Positions 44,004-52,583 are shown, counted from the first letter of the stretch. The stretch: DNA of 64,000 nt from an uncultured bacterium (GCA_938075305.1 CALJGV010000025.1:1-64000), one strand, 5' to 3'. Numbers and translations: made by a program. The notes: generated from the letters alone by a model not told the origin.

Positions 44004-44720
44004 GATGGATCTTGTTCCTTGTTGCGCCCCCGGGGTGGCCCGGGACGAAGAAGCGAGTGGTGGGAGGAAGCGCAGCTGCGTCGCTCGGCACGAGCTCGCA
44101 CGCAGACCGGGTGGAGAGAGCCGCCAGGCCTCGAAGGGCTCGGCGCCAAGCGGAGCGGGGATCGTCGAGATCCTCACTCCGGGTCAGGGGGGCGTGGGAG
44201 ATATGCGAGGCGTCCGGAGGGCGCGCATCACAGGCGAGGGGGTGAGTTTTCCAGACCCCGCTCCTGTAGTGATATCTTCGTCTTAATAGGGGCCCCTGTC
44301 TATCGTTCAAAGCGCCGCACTGGGCGACATAAGTCGCATACAACGTGTCACTTGTGAAGTCACCGAGGATGTGGAGAGCGCAGGCGAGACGGTGGGGGGG
44401 CGGTGGAAAACGCGGACCTTGTCCACGCCTGTCAACGGTGCCGCCGGGCGGGCCTGTCGGGCGGCCGCGGAGTCCCCGAATTACCCACACTGGCCCACGG
44501 CGATGCTCCCCCAAGTGCCCACAGCGATCCACGGGGCGGGGCCCCCTTTGCACGCCCGCCCAAGGTCTCTTCAACAACGTTTCCCCAGGTCTATCCACGG
44601 GCCCCCGGGGGGGCGGCGGGGGGGCGGGCACACAACACAGCGGCCGCCGATGGAGCGGGGGCTCCGGCGGCGGCCAGGGGGAGGCTCGGGGGCCCCGGGG
44701 GGCGCGGGCGCGGGGTGCGA
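44004..44720. other. oriC: Candidate chromosomal replication origin (oriC) between dnaA and dnaN
   Basis: This is the only gap over 300 bases in the window (717 bases) and lies between dnaA and dnaN. From about 44250 to 44355 it is AT-richer than its surroundings (for example GTGATATCTTCGTCTTAATA), a possible unwinding element. Next to it are DnaA-box-like 9-mers with one or two mismatches to TTATCCACA: TGTGGAGAG 44370 (reverse), GGTGGAAAA 44402 (reverse), TTGTCCACG 44419, TTACCCACA 44481 and CTATCCACG 44591. A small hairpin GCGAC-ATAA-GTCGC is at 44324-44337. The gap also holds the dnaN promoter and leader. Function as origin is inferred from position and boxes. Confidence 0.65.
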
Positions 44721-46313
44721 TCAGGGGCGGCCGCCCGAGCCAAGGCGGTCGAGGAAGTGCTGGATCCGCCGCGAGAACTCCCGGTCCGCGGCGATCTCCT
44801 TCTCGATCTTCTCGACCGCGTAGAGGACCGTCGTGTGGTCGCGGCCACCGAAGAAGCCCCCGACCTCCTCGAGGGAGTGCCGCGTGACCTTCCGAGAGAG
44901 GTACATGGCCACCTGGCGCGGGAAGGCGATGGCCTTCGTGCGCTTCTTCGATTGCAGCTCGGAGAGCTTGACCTGGTAGTGCTCGGTGACGAGGGAGATG
45001 ATGTCGTCCACCGTCGGAACGCCGGCGCGCACCTCGATGAGGCCCGCGAGGGCCTCCCGCGCGAGGTCCACGGAGATCTTGGCGTTGGTGAGCCGCGTGT
45101 AACCGAAGAGGCGGGTGACGGCGCCCTCCAGCTCCCGGACGTTCTCCTCGATGTTCTCCGAGATGAACTGGGCGACGTCGTCGGGGAGCTCGGTCCCGCG
45201 CTCGCGGGCCTTGCGCTTGACGATGGCCATGCGCGTCTCGAAGCACGGGGGCTCGATCTCGGTGACCATGCCCCACTTGAACCGCGAGACGAGGCGGTCT
45301 TGGAGGGTGGGGATGTCCTTTGGCGGACTGTCCGACGAGAGGACGATCTGCTTGCCCGCGTTGTAGAGAGAGTTGAACGTGTGGAAGAACTCTTCCTGGG
45401 TCCGCTCCTTGTTGGCGAGGAGCTGGATGTCGTCCACGACGAGCACGTCGATGTTCCGGTACTTGTCCCGGAAGGACATCATGTCGCCGTTCTCGAGGGC
45501 GTCGATGAAGTGGTTCACGAACGTCTCGCACGACAGGTACAGGATGCGCGACTCGGGGAACCGCTCGAGGACGGAGTAACAGAAGGCCTGCAGGAGGTGT
45601 GTCTTGCCGACGCCCACTCGCCCGTGGAGGAAGAGGGGGTTGTAGGACTTGCCCGGCTGCTCGGCTGCGCCGAGGGCTGCGGCGTGCCCGAAGCGGTTGC
45701 ATGGCCCGACCACAAAGCTCTCGAAGGTGCACTTGGGGTTCAGGACGAAGTCGCTGGCCGCGTCGAGCTGGCTGCGCCGGATCGGCTGCTGCTCCCGTCG
45801 GGCGGGCGCCCCGGGGGCGGCGGCCCGGGCGGGCTCGGGGGCGGCCACCGGCTCCGGGGGGGGCTCCACAACGAGGCTCTCCGGCTGCTCCACGAGGACG
45901 ACCTCCCGGTCGGCGCCGAGGATGGAGTCCACGGCGCGCTGCAGGACGTCGAGGTAGTACTTGGCGATCCACTCCTTGGCGAAGCTGTTGGGCACCGCCA
46001 CCACCGCGCTGTCGTCGTCGACGCGGATCAGCTTGGAGCGCTTGAACCAGGTCTGGAACTGCTCCGGGGCGAGGGCCGCGACGAGGGCGTCCCTGAGGCT
46101 CTCGGCCAGGTGCTCGACCTGCTCGCCCTCCGCGACGGCTCCGTGACCCTCGGGGGCCTCGGGGCGGCGAACCTCCGCATCGAAGAGCCCGCGGCCGGGC
46201 CGGTCCGAGCGCTCGGACCGCGGCGAGGCGGTGCGGGCGACCCGGGGGCTAGGCCTATCGGGGAGCTCGGCCCGTGAGGGGAGCGAGCCGGAGTCGAGGG
46301 TGGGGTCGTCCAT
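44721..46313 (-). CDS. dnaA: Chromosomal replication initiator protein DnaA
   Basis: The protein has 530 residues from ATG 46313. Domain I contains LRDALVAALAPEQFQTWFKR. A long variable N-terminal tail and linker precede the AAA+ domain, which has FLHGRVGVGKTHLLQAF (Walker A) and VLVVDDIQLLANKERTQEEF (Walker B). Domain IV ends with KVTRHSLEEVGGFFGGRDHT, the DnaA-box-binding signature. The N-terminus carries about 55 extra low-complexity residues before domain I, more than in most DnaA proteins. DnaA binds the boxes in the adjacent gap and opens the origin. Confidence 0.97.
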   Translation of the reverse strand: MDDPTLDSGSLPSRAELPDRPSPRVARTASPRSERSDRPGRGLFDAEVRRPEAPEGHGAVAEGEQVEHLAESLRDALVAALAPEQFQTWFKRSKLIRVDDDSAVVAVPNSFAKEWIAKYYLDVLQRAVDSILGADREVVLVEQPESLVVEPPPEPVAAPEPARAAAPGAPARREQQPIRRSQLDAASDFVLNPKCTFESFVVGPCNRFGHAAALGAAEQPGKSYNPLFLHGRVGVGKTHLLQAFCYSVLERFPESRILYLSCETFVNHFIDALENGDMMSFRDKYRNIDVLVVDDIQLLANKERTQEEFFHTFNSLYNAGKQIVLSSDSPPKDIPTLQDRLVSRFKWGMVTEIEPPCFETRMAIVKRKARERGTELPDDVAQFISENIEENVRELEGAVTRLFGYTRLTNAKISVDLAREALAGLIEVRAGVPTVDDIISLVTEHYQVKLSELQSKKRTKAIAFPRQVAMYLSRKVTRHSLEEVGGFFGGRDHTTVLYAVEKIEKEIAADREFSRRIQHFLDRLGSGGRP

Positions 46314-46576
46314 TCGTGCGATTCGAACGGTGCCGTGCGGGAGTCCGCGAGCGGGCAGCATGTGGGAGGAAGGGGGCCTCTGCCCCGGCATCGAGCGGGG
46401 TGGGAGGAGGGGCAGGCGGAGCGGTCTGTAGCAGGGCGCGGCGAAGGGGGCGCTGCGCGGTGGCGGTTGCCGGCCAGCGGTTCGGACCTGATTACACGCG
46501 CGATTCAAGAACGCGTCAACGGCCCCAGGCCCCTGGCGGTCGCCCGGGACCTTGGGCGACGGTGGAGAACCGGGAC
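46314..46576 (-). promoter_or_regulatory. dnaA upstream region
   Basis: This 263-base gap between the cysteine desulfurase and dnaA should hold the dnaA promoter. It contains ATTACACGCGCGATTCAAGA at about 46491-46510, with an imperfect CGCG-ATTCAAGAA-CGCG inverted repeat, and a DnaA-box-like GGTGGAGAA at 46561. DnaA autoregulation through such boxes is known in other bacteria; here it is inference. Confidence 0.4.
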
Positions 46577-47716
46577 TTAGGGAGCTCCCCCCAAAGTTCT
46601 CCCCATACGCTCCACACAGGTGTGGATATCTGCCTCCCGGGTGCCCCTTCCGAGGGAGATCCGGAGCCCACTTCGGGCCCGGTCCGGGTCGAGCCCGAGG
46701 GCCTTGAGGACGTGCGACGGCTCGATGGAGCCGCTCGCGCAGGCGGAGCCCGCGGAGACCTCCACGCCCACCAGGTCGAGCCGCGCCACGAGGGTCCTCG
46801 CGTCGCCGCTCGGGGAGGAGACGTTGAGGGTGTTGGGGAGCCGCGTCGGGTCGTCGATGGCGGGGCCGTTCAGGGTGAGGCTGGGGAGCTTCGCGCGGAG
46901 GCCCTGCCACAGGAGGCCCGTGAGGCGAGCTATCTCCCGCTGGTAGGCGTCGGTCTCCTCCACGGCGAGCTCGATCGCGACGGCCGCGGCCACGATGGCG
47001 GGGACGTTCTCGGTGCCTGGCCGCAGCTCCCCCTCCTGGGCCCCACCGAAGGTGGTCGGCGCGACCGGCGCTCCGGGCCTCCGGAAGAGAACTCCTACGC
47101 CGATCGGGCCTCCGACCTTGTGGGCAGAGAGGCTCGCGAGGTCGACGCCGGAGCCCATCAGGTCCAGGCGCTTCTTCCCCAGGACCTGCACCGAGTCACT
47201 GTGGAAAACTGCCTGGTCTCCGATCCTCGCGCGGACCTCGGCCAGGTCGGTTGTCGAGCCGATCTCGTTGTTCGCGCCCATCACGGAGACCAGCGCGGGG
47301 CCCCCGGTGGCGGCGCCCTCGAGGGCGTCGAGGTCGAGCGCCCCGTGTCGGTCGACACCCACCCAATACACCTCACGGGCGCCGGCCTGGAGATGGAGGG
47401 CCGGGGCCTGGACGGCCGCGTGCTCGATGGTCGAGGTGACCAGGCGCATGCCCCGTGGGCCAGCGCCCAGCGCGCCGAAGAGGGCGAGGTTGTTGGCCTC
47501 GGTGCCGCCGCCGGTGAAGACGACCCCGTCCTCCGGAACCCCCAGGGCTGCCGCGACCCGCTCCCGCGCCTCGTCCACCGCGGCGCGCCCCTTCCTGCCC
47601 GCCCCGTGGACACTCGATGCGTTGCCAAGCCCACCATCAAGGGCCCCCAGGAGCGCCTCGCGGGCCTCCGTGCGCAGGGGGGTGGTGGCGTTGTAGTCGA
47701 GGTGGACGCGCTGCAT
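46577..47716 (-). CDS. Cysteine desulfurase (NifS/IscS type)
   Basis: The protein has 379 residues. PLP-enzyme pattern: YNATTPLRTEAREALLGAL start, the FTGGGTEANNLALFG motif, and the Schiff-base Lys in SLSAHKVGGPIGVG. The sulfur-carrying Cys is in GSACASGSIEPSHVL, followed by GLRISLGRGTREADI. It takes sulfur from L-cysteine as a persulfide for Fe-S cluster or thiolated tRNA synthesis. It lies six bases after bshA on the same strand; no IscU or TusA-like partner is seen. Its last codons contain a DnaA-box-like palindrome. Confidence 0.92.
   Translation of the reverse strand: MQRVHLDYNATTPLRTEAREALLGALDGGLGNASSVHGAGRKGRAAVDEARERVAAALGVPEDGVVFTGGGTEANNLALFGALGAGPRGMRLVTSTIEHAAVQAPALHLQAGAREVYWVGVDRHGALDLDALEGAATGGPALVSVMGANNEIGSTTDLAEVRARIGDQAVFHSDSVQVLGKKRLDLMGSGVDLASLSAHKVGGPIGVGVLFRRPGAPVAPTTFGGAQEGELRPGTENVPAIVAAAVAIELAVEETDAYQREIARLTGLLWQGLRAKLPSLTLNGPAIDDPTRLPNTLNVSSPSGDARTLVARLDLVGVEVSAGSACASGSIEPSHVLKALGLDPDRARSGLRISLGRGTREADIHTCVERMGRTLGGAP
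46611..46629. other. Palindromic pair of DnaA-box-like sequences inside the 3-prime end of the cysteine desulfurase gene
   Basis: TCCACAC-AG-GTGTGGA at 46611-46626 is a perfect inverted repeat. Its right half extends into TGTGGATAT (46621-46629), the reverse of ATATCCACA, one mismatch from the TTATCCACA box. It is one of the two best DnaA-box matches noticed, with TTACCCACA at 44481. It lies in coding sequence, so chance is possible. Confidence 0.35.
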
Positions 47717-47722
47717 GGGCTC

Positions 47723-48862
47723 TCAGGAGGCGTGACGGCCCTCGATGAGGCGTCGATAGAGGCTCTCGTACTGCTCCACGACGCGGCGACGGTCGAAGAG
47801 TGCCGTGGCGCGCTCCCTCGCCGCCGCCCCCATGGCGGAGGAGCGGCCACGGTCCTCCAGGAGCGAGGCGAGGTGTCCGGCGAAGCCGGCGAGGTCCTCC
47901 ACCGGGGAGAGGAGGCCCGAGACGCCGTCCTCCACCACTTCCGGCAGCCCCCCGACCCGGGTCCCGACCACGGCGGTCCCGCACGCCATGGCCTCGAGCG
48001 CCGAGAGCCCGAAGGACTCCTCGGTGCTCGCCACGCAGAACGCATCCGCCGGGCTCAAGAGGTCAGGCAGGGCGTCCCGAAGCCCGAGGAACTTCACGTG
48101 CCCGTCGAGGCCACGTTGATGGGCGACGCGGCGCGCCTCGCCGAGCTGGGGGCCGTCCCCCACGAGGACGAGCTCGGCGTCGGAGCCCCGGGCAGCGAGC
48201 TGCTCGAGCGCCAGCGCGAACGCCTCCACCAACCACGGCACGCGCTTCACCTTCCGGAAGTTGCTCACGTGCACCGCCGAGGGTCGCCCGGAGCGCCCTG
48301 CCCCGGGGCGGAACTCCTCAAGGTCCACGAAGTTGGGAATCACCTCGATGCCGCAGGGGGGGACGCCCTCGAAGTTGTCGGTGGTGCGGAGCCGGAGGTC
48401 CTCGGACACGGCGGTCACCGCGTCGGAGGCCGCGATGGCGTAGCGGGTCAGGGGGGCATAGCTGGGGTCGTTGCCCACGAGCGTGATGTCTGTCCCGTGC
48501 AGGGTGGTCACCACCCTCAGCGGGTCCAGCTTCGCCTCCGCCGCGGCGGACCGAACCTGGAGGGCGCTGATGGCGTGGGGGATGGCGTAGTGTGCGTGGA
48601 GGACGTCGAGGCCCTCGCTGCGGTGCAGGTCCAGGACCCTCGACATGATCGCGAGGTCGTGGGGCGTGGAGTGGAACAGCGGATACGGGCTGCCCTGCGC
48701 CACGTGCACCTCGACGGGTCCGGGGGCACGGGCCAGGCGCGGAGGCATGTCGTGGGAGAACAGGTGCACCCGGTGATCGTTCTCCGCGAGCGACAGGGCA
48801 AGCTCGCTGGCGACGACGCCGGAGCCGCCGTAGGTGGGGTGACAGAGAATCCCGATGCGCAT
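47723..48862 (-). CDS. bshA: N-acetyl-alpha-D-glucosaminyl L-malate synthase BshA
   Basis: The protein has 379 residues, the BshA length. This GT4 enzyme joins UDP-GlcNAc and L-malate in the first step of bacillithiol synthesis. It starts GILCHPTYGGSGVVASELAL, typical of BshA, and has AHYAIPHAISALQ, the acceptor-side TLHGTDITLVGNDPSY, VIPNFVDLEEFRPG, and the donor-binding segment STEESFGLSALEAMACG with the E-x7-E glutamates. Other GT4 enzymes are less likely given the start motif and the bshB1/bshC genes nearby. In an operon with the cysteine desulfurase. Confidence 0.92.
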   Translation of the reverse strand: MRIGILCHPTYGGSGVVASELALSLAENDHRVHLFSHDMPPRLARAPGPVEVHVAQGSPYPLFHSTPHDLAIMSRVLDLHRSEGLDVLHAHYAIPHAISALQVRSAAAEAKLDPLRVVTTLHGTDITLVGNDPSYAPLTRYAIAASDAVTAVSEDLRLRTTDNFEGVPPCGIEVIPNFVDLEEFRPGAGRSGRPSAVHVSNFRKVKRVPWLVEAFALALEQLAARGSDAELVLVGDGPQLGEARRVAHQRGLDGHVKFLGLRDALPDLLSPADAFCVASTEESFGLSALEAMACGTAVVGTRVGGLPEVVEDGVSGLLSPVEDLAGFAGHLASLLEDRGRSSAMGAAARERATALFDRRRVVEQYESLYRRLIEGRHAS

Positions 48863-48934
48863 GGGTCGATCATGGTCCGCTGGTGCGGCGCGTCGAGGGC
48901 TCGCGTGCTGCGAATTCCCGGGACGTGAGACAGG

Positions 48935-50164
48935 TCAGTGACCGGCGGGCTCGGCGATCCGCGCTCGCGTCCAGGGCGACCGCTCGAGGCCGCGCTCCGC
49001 CGCATCAGACCCGCGCCCGAAGATCGCCTTGGGCACCGGCGTGCCCGCGGCGGAGGCCACCGACGATTCGCCCCTAAGTGGCTCTTCTTCATTTACTTGG
49101 GTCGCATCTGGGTCCCCGGGGGCGAGCCCGGGGGAGGGGGCCGCGTCGGGTCGCTGCGGTGCGCCGGATTCCTCGACCGCCGTGGGGGGGCTGTCGCCGT
49201 GGGGGGGCGCATGGTCCTCCTCCACCGGATCCTGCACGGGCGCCGGCGCCGGCGTTGAGGGGGCCGCGTCACCGGCCAGGGCGACCAGGGTCTGGGCCGC
49301 CAGCCAGTCCAGGTGCGGCCCTCCCGGCCGCGCGCCTGGTGGGGCCTCGACGGATCGGGCCTCGTCCTCGGACTCCACACCCTCTCGCTCGAGGAACTCC
49401 CGCGCCACGGCGAGGTAGTCCTCCGCGCCCTTGGACTCGGGGGCGTACTCGAAGATGGTCCGGGAGAAGCTCGGGGTCTCCGCGAGCTTCACGTTCTGCG
49501 CGATGGGCCGCTTGAAGAGCTGCTCGGGGAAGTGGGAGCGCAGCTCGGCGAGCACCTCCCGGGCGAGCCGCAGGCGGCTGTCGTACATGCACGCCAGCAC
49601 GCCGGTGATCTCGAGGTCCGGCTTCATGCGGCGGCGGAGGAGCTGGACGATCTCCACCAGCTTGCTGAGGCCCTGCAGGGCGAAGAACTCCGTCTGGACG
49701 GCGATCAGAACCTCGCTCGAGGCGGTGAGTCCATTGACGGAGAGGAGTCCGAGGCTAGGCGGGTTGTCGATCAGGACCACGTCAGCAGGTGACCGGCCGC
49801 TGCGCTCCAGCTCCTCGTTCTCCCAGTCGTCGAGGGCGTCCTTGAGGATGGTCTCGCGGCCGATGGCGCTCGCGAGCTCCAGCTCCGCCCCCGACAGGTC
49901 GAGGTGGGCCGGCAGGACAGAGAGCCCAGGGGTCGACGTGCCGCGCAGGGTGTCGGTCACCTTGCCTCCCTGGGTCAGCAGGGAGTAGGTCGAGGGCTCA
50001 CCCGGCTCCAGCTCCGCGCCCAGGTTCTGGGAGGCGTTCGCCTGGGGGTCCATATCGACCACGAGGACCCGGCGTCCGAGCCGCGCGAGGGCTGCGCCGA
50101 AGTTGACGGCGGTCGTGGTCTTTCCCACTCCGCCCTTCTGGTTGATGATCGCGATTCGCCGCAT
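48935..50164 (-). CDS. parA: ParA/Soj-family chromosome-partitioning ATPase with long C-terminal tail
   Basis: The protein has 409 residues. It begins RRIAIINQKGGVGKTTTAVNFG with the deviant Walker A of ParA ATPases, then LVVDMDPQANASQNLG and a Walker B region DVVLIDNPPSLGLLS, where the usual CPPSL cysteine is Asn. ParA binds the nucleoid and moves ParB-parS complexes during segregation. The core ends near residue 265; about 140 further residues are Pro/Ala/Glu-rich and probably disordered. No parB is found in the window, although parB usually sits next to parA. The first ATG upstream of the P-loop was chosen; upstream extensions look non-coding. Confidence 0.92.
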   Translation of the reverse strand: MRRIAIINQKGGVGKTTTAVNFGAALARLGRRVLVVDMDPQANASQNLGAELEPGEPSTYSLLTQGGKVTDTLRGTSTPGLSVLPAHLDLSGAELELASAIGRETILKDALDDWENEELERSGRSPADVVLIDNPPSLGLLSVNGLTASSEVLIAVQTEFFALQGLSKLVEIVQLLRRRMKPDLEITGVLACMYDSRLRLAREVLAELRSHFPEQLFKRPIAQNVKLAETPSFSRTIFEYAPESKGAEDYLAVAREFLEREGVESEDEARSVEAPPGARPGGPHLDWLAAQTLVALAGDAAPSTPAPAPVQDPVEEDHAPPHGDSPPTAVEESGAPQRPDAAPSPGLAPGDPDATQVNEEEPLRGESSVASAAGTPVPKAIFGRGSDAAERGLERSPWTRARIAEPAGH

Positions 50165-50288
50165 GAGCTCGGCCCGCAGTCTACCTCCGGGGGCTCGCGC
50201 GCGCCGGGAGCCGCGTGGGGATGGCCGTGGTTTCTCCACGCTCTTCGAATTAGGGTCTCTCGAGCGCCGCTCGGCCCGCCCGTTGCCC
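50165..50288. promoter_or_regulatory. Divergent promoter region between parA and a membrane-protein gene
   Basis: This gap of 124 bases separates divergent starts. A slightly AT-richer stretch CTCTTCGAATTAGGGTCTCT at about 50240-50260 is a possible promoter site. No parS-like TGTTTCACGTGAAACA was seen here. Confidence 0.35.
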
Positions 50289-50903
50289 ATGGAACCCACG
50301 CACAGGATTGGCCTCCGGCCCGCCGCCGCGAACCGGCTCTCGGTGCTGACCTTCATGGCCTGGGCCTTCGTCCCCGGCGGCCTGTCCCTCTACTTTCGGC
50401 TCCAGCTCCTGCCGGGCGAGCAGTGGGGCCTGGGGACGCTGTTCCTGATCTTCGTGCCGATTTGGCTCGCCAGCGGGCTGATGTTCGCATTCGTCCGGAT
50501 GTCGGTCTCCTATCCACGGCGGCGCATCGCGGGCGTGTTCCTCGCCTGCTCGGTCCTCGGGCTCGCGCTGTTGTTCGGCACCGCTCGCCTCTCCTCCCTT
50601 CGCTTCCTGGACGGGCCGGTGGAGCGAGCCTTCGCCCGGCTCGACCCCCCGGGGCAGGGCGAGGTGGTCGTCCCGATCGAGAGCGACCGCAGCCTCACCG
50701 GTCACGGCCGCTTCGTGTTCGAGGACCCGGTGCGCTCCACGGATGAGCGCGCCGCGCTCCCCCTCTCGACGGATGAGCCCGTGGAGCACGTCCTGCTCGA
50801 ACGGCGCCCAACCCGGATGGTCGAGGGCTGCCCCCCCGGCGTCGACCTGCTGCTGGCGGCGCCGGTCCGGGACGGCTGGTGGTACCTGTTCACCGACCAC
50901 TAG
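50289..50903 (+). CDS. Membrane protein of unknown function
   Basis: The protein has 204 residues; not recognised. Three hydrophobic segments lie in the N-terminal half (VLTFMAWAFVPGGLSLYF, LGTLFLIFVPIWLASGLMF, and AGVFLACSVLGLALLFG), followed by a soluble C-terminal half of about 100 residues rich in Arg, Asp and Glu with no recognisable motif. It is flanked by parA (divergent) and the Bax-inhibitor gene (convergent), so no operon partner suggests a role. Confidence 0.75.
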   Translation: MEPTHRIGLRPAAANRLSVLTFMAWAFVPGGLSLYFRLQLLPGEQWGLGTLFLIFVPIWLASGLMFAFVRMSVSYPRRRIAGVFLACSVLGLALLFGTARLSSLRFLDGPVERAFARLDPPGQGEVVVPIESDRSLTGHGRFVFEDPVRSTDERAALPLSTDEPVEHVLLERRPTRMVEGCPPGVDLLLAAPVRDGWWYLFTDH

Positions 50904-50939
50904 CCGGTCGGTCGTTCACCTCGCCGTCCCGCGCGGGGG

Positions 50940-51716
50940 TCAGTCCCGCCGGCTGAGCTTCGCGAGCAGGCGCAGGATCTCGAGGTAGAGCCAGACCAGG
51001 GTGACCATCAGCGCGAAGGCGCCGTACCACTCCATGGCCTTGGGTGCCCCCAGGCGAGCCCCCCGCTCGATGAGGTCGAAGTCAAGCAGCAGGTTGAAGG
51101 CGGCGAGCCCGACGACGAAGAGCGAGAAGCCGATGCTCAGGGTTCCCGAGCCATGCAGCATGCCCATCTGCACGCCGAAGAAGCTGAGCGCGAACGACAC
51201 CAGGTAGAACAGCATCAATGCGCCCGTGGCTGTCATCACGATGGAGCGCATCTTCTCGGTGACGCGAATGATGCGGAACGCGTAGAGCGCGAGCATCGAG
51301 AGCGCGGTGGTGAAGGTCAGCACCACGGCCTGGAAGACGATGCCGCCACCGACGGCGCCGTCGGCCGGCACGGACTGGGCCACGACCGCGGAGACCGCCC
51401 CCAGGAAGAGGCCCTCCAGCAGCGCGTAGGGGACCGCGAGCGACGGAGCCATCTTTGGCTTGAAGCAGATCACCATGGCGACGATGATGCCGCCGATAAA
51501 ACCGCCGAGCATCCAGGGCATAGCCCTGCTGGGATCATCGACCGCGAGCTTCCACGTGTAGGCCGCCGACAGCGTGACGGCGAGCAGCAGGAAGGCGGTC
51601 TTCGCCATCGTGCCCTGCACGGTCATCTGGGTCGTGACGGCGCCGCTCTGGGACTGGAACGAGGTCCCGCTGAAGACGGAAGCCTTCAGGACGGGGTTGT
51701 TGGAGGTGTTCTGCAT
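50940..51716 (-). CDS. Bax inhibitor-1/YccA family membrane protein
   Basis: The protein has 258 residues with seven hydrophobic helices. It has the N-terminal SGAVTTQMTVQGTMAKTAF pattern common to bacterial members, a conserved LALYAFRIIRVTEKMR loop, and near the C-terminus the MEWYGAFALMVTLVWLYLE segment of the family. Known relatives are calcium- and pH-sensitive leak channels in membranes; the bacterial role is not settled. The ATG at 51716 gives a typical start. Monocistronic in appearance. Confidence 0.92.
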   Translation of the reverse strand: MQNTSNNPVLKASVFSGTSFQSQSGAVTTQMTVQGTMAKTAFLLLAVTLSAAYTWKLAVDDPSRAMPWMLGGFIGGIIVAMVICFKPKMAPSLAVPYALLEGLFLGAVSAVVAQSVPADGAVGGGIVFQAVVLTFTTALSMLALYAFRIIRVTEKMRSIVMTATGALMLFYLVSFALSFFGVQMGMLHGSGTLSIGFSLFVVGLAAFNLLLDFDLIERGARLGAPKAMEWYGAFALMVTLVWLYLEILRLLAKLSRRD

Positions 51717-51851
51717 GGTGGCTCTCGTGGGGGGCTTGGGCTCAGAGGATAGGCGCCATCGGGTCCGGTTCCCACGGCTGCGGGGCCTGGATCCGGGCCC
51801 GGGGCCGCAGAAGGCGGCGAGGCGCAAGTGGCGCCGGCGGGGACACCTCGC

Positions 51852-52583
51852 TCAGCGTTCGGCGCCGAGCCAGCGGATCAACGGTGAGTCCAGCGCGACA
51901 GGCTCGGTGGTCAGCAGCGGCTCCCCGTAGCGGCGCCGGATTCGCTCCCCGTAGGTGCGGGCCTTGGTCTCCACGCGCTCGAGGATGTCGGCCCCGTAGA
52001 GCAGGTGCTTGCCCTCGTCCCCCGCGTCGGCGCGTTCGAGCTGGGTGGCGTAGGCCAGGATGGCCTCGCGCTTGCGGTCCCAGACGGGCTCGATGTCGAC
52101 GATGAAGGTCGGCTCGAAGGGGACGTGGGACATGAAGTGCGCGAGCTGGGCCGGGCGACGCGCGGCGGGCCCGCCGGCCTGCTTGGCCAGCTGACCGAGC
52201 CCGGAGAGGTACCACCCCTGGCGGGCGAGCAGGGCGCTCGCCTCGTGGTCGGGGTGGGGGTCGTGGGCGTGGTGCGCGAGGACGAGGTCGGGCTCGAGCT
52301 CCCGCAGGTGGCGAGCGACCTCCTCGCGGGCCTCGGTGGTGGCCTGGACCCTGCCGTCTGGCAGGTTCAGGTTGCCCCGCCACGCGAGGCCCATGAGCTC
52401 GGTGGCCCGGGCGGTCTCCGCGTCCCGGTCGTCCCGGGTCCCGCGCGTGCCCATCTCGCCGCGGGTCAGGTCCAGGACGCCGACGCGGGCCCCCGCGTCC
52501 ACGAGCCGAAGGATGGTCCCGCCGGCGGAGATCTCCGCGTCGTCCGGGTGGGCAGCGATCACGAGCACGTCGAGCGATGTCAT
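51852..52583 (-). CDS. bshB1: Bacillithiol biosynthesis deacetylase BshB1 (PIG-L family)
   Basis: The protein has 243 residues. It has the zinc-binding pattern AAHPDDAEISAGGTI and, later, HAHDPHPDHEASALL, the PIG-L/LmbE family sites, and the BshB1-type loop DLTRGEMGTRGTRDDRDAE. It removes acetate from GlcNAc-malate to give GlcN-malate. Last gene of a four-gene operon with DUF502, pyrF and bshC; its start overlaps the bshC stop by four bases. Confidence 0.92.
   Translation of the reverse strand: MTSLDVLVIAAHPDDAEISAGGTILRLVDAGARVGVLDLTRGEMGTRGTRDDRDAETARATELMGLAWRGNLNLPDGRVQATTEAREEVARHLRELEPDLVLAHHAHDPHPDHEASALLARQGWYLSGLGQLAKQAGGPAARRPAQLAHFMSHVPFEPTFIVDIEPVWDRKREAILAYATQLERADAGDEGKHLLYGADILERVETKARTYGERIRRRYGEPLLTTEPVALDSPLIRWLGAER

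Noticed and set aside
44004..44720. Possible small gene in the dnaA-dnaN gap
   Set aside because: Short open frames exist on both strands but lack codon bias, start signals or domains; DnaA-box-like sites explain the gap better.
46440..46520. GGTTCGGACCTGATT stretch resembling a tRNA T-arm
   Set aside because: No matching acceptor stem, anticodon arm or D-arm could be folded around it.
44721..46910. N-terminal extension of dnaA beyond 46313
   Set aside because: The extension runs into the cysteine desulfurase gene and is Pro/Arg-rich without similarity to DnaA; the ATG at 46313 already lies well upstream of domain I.
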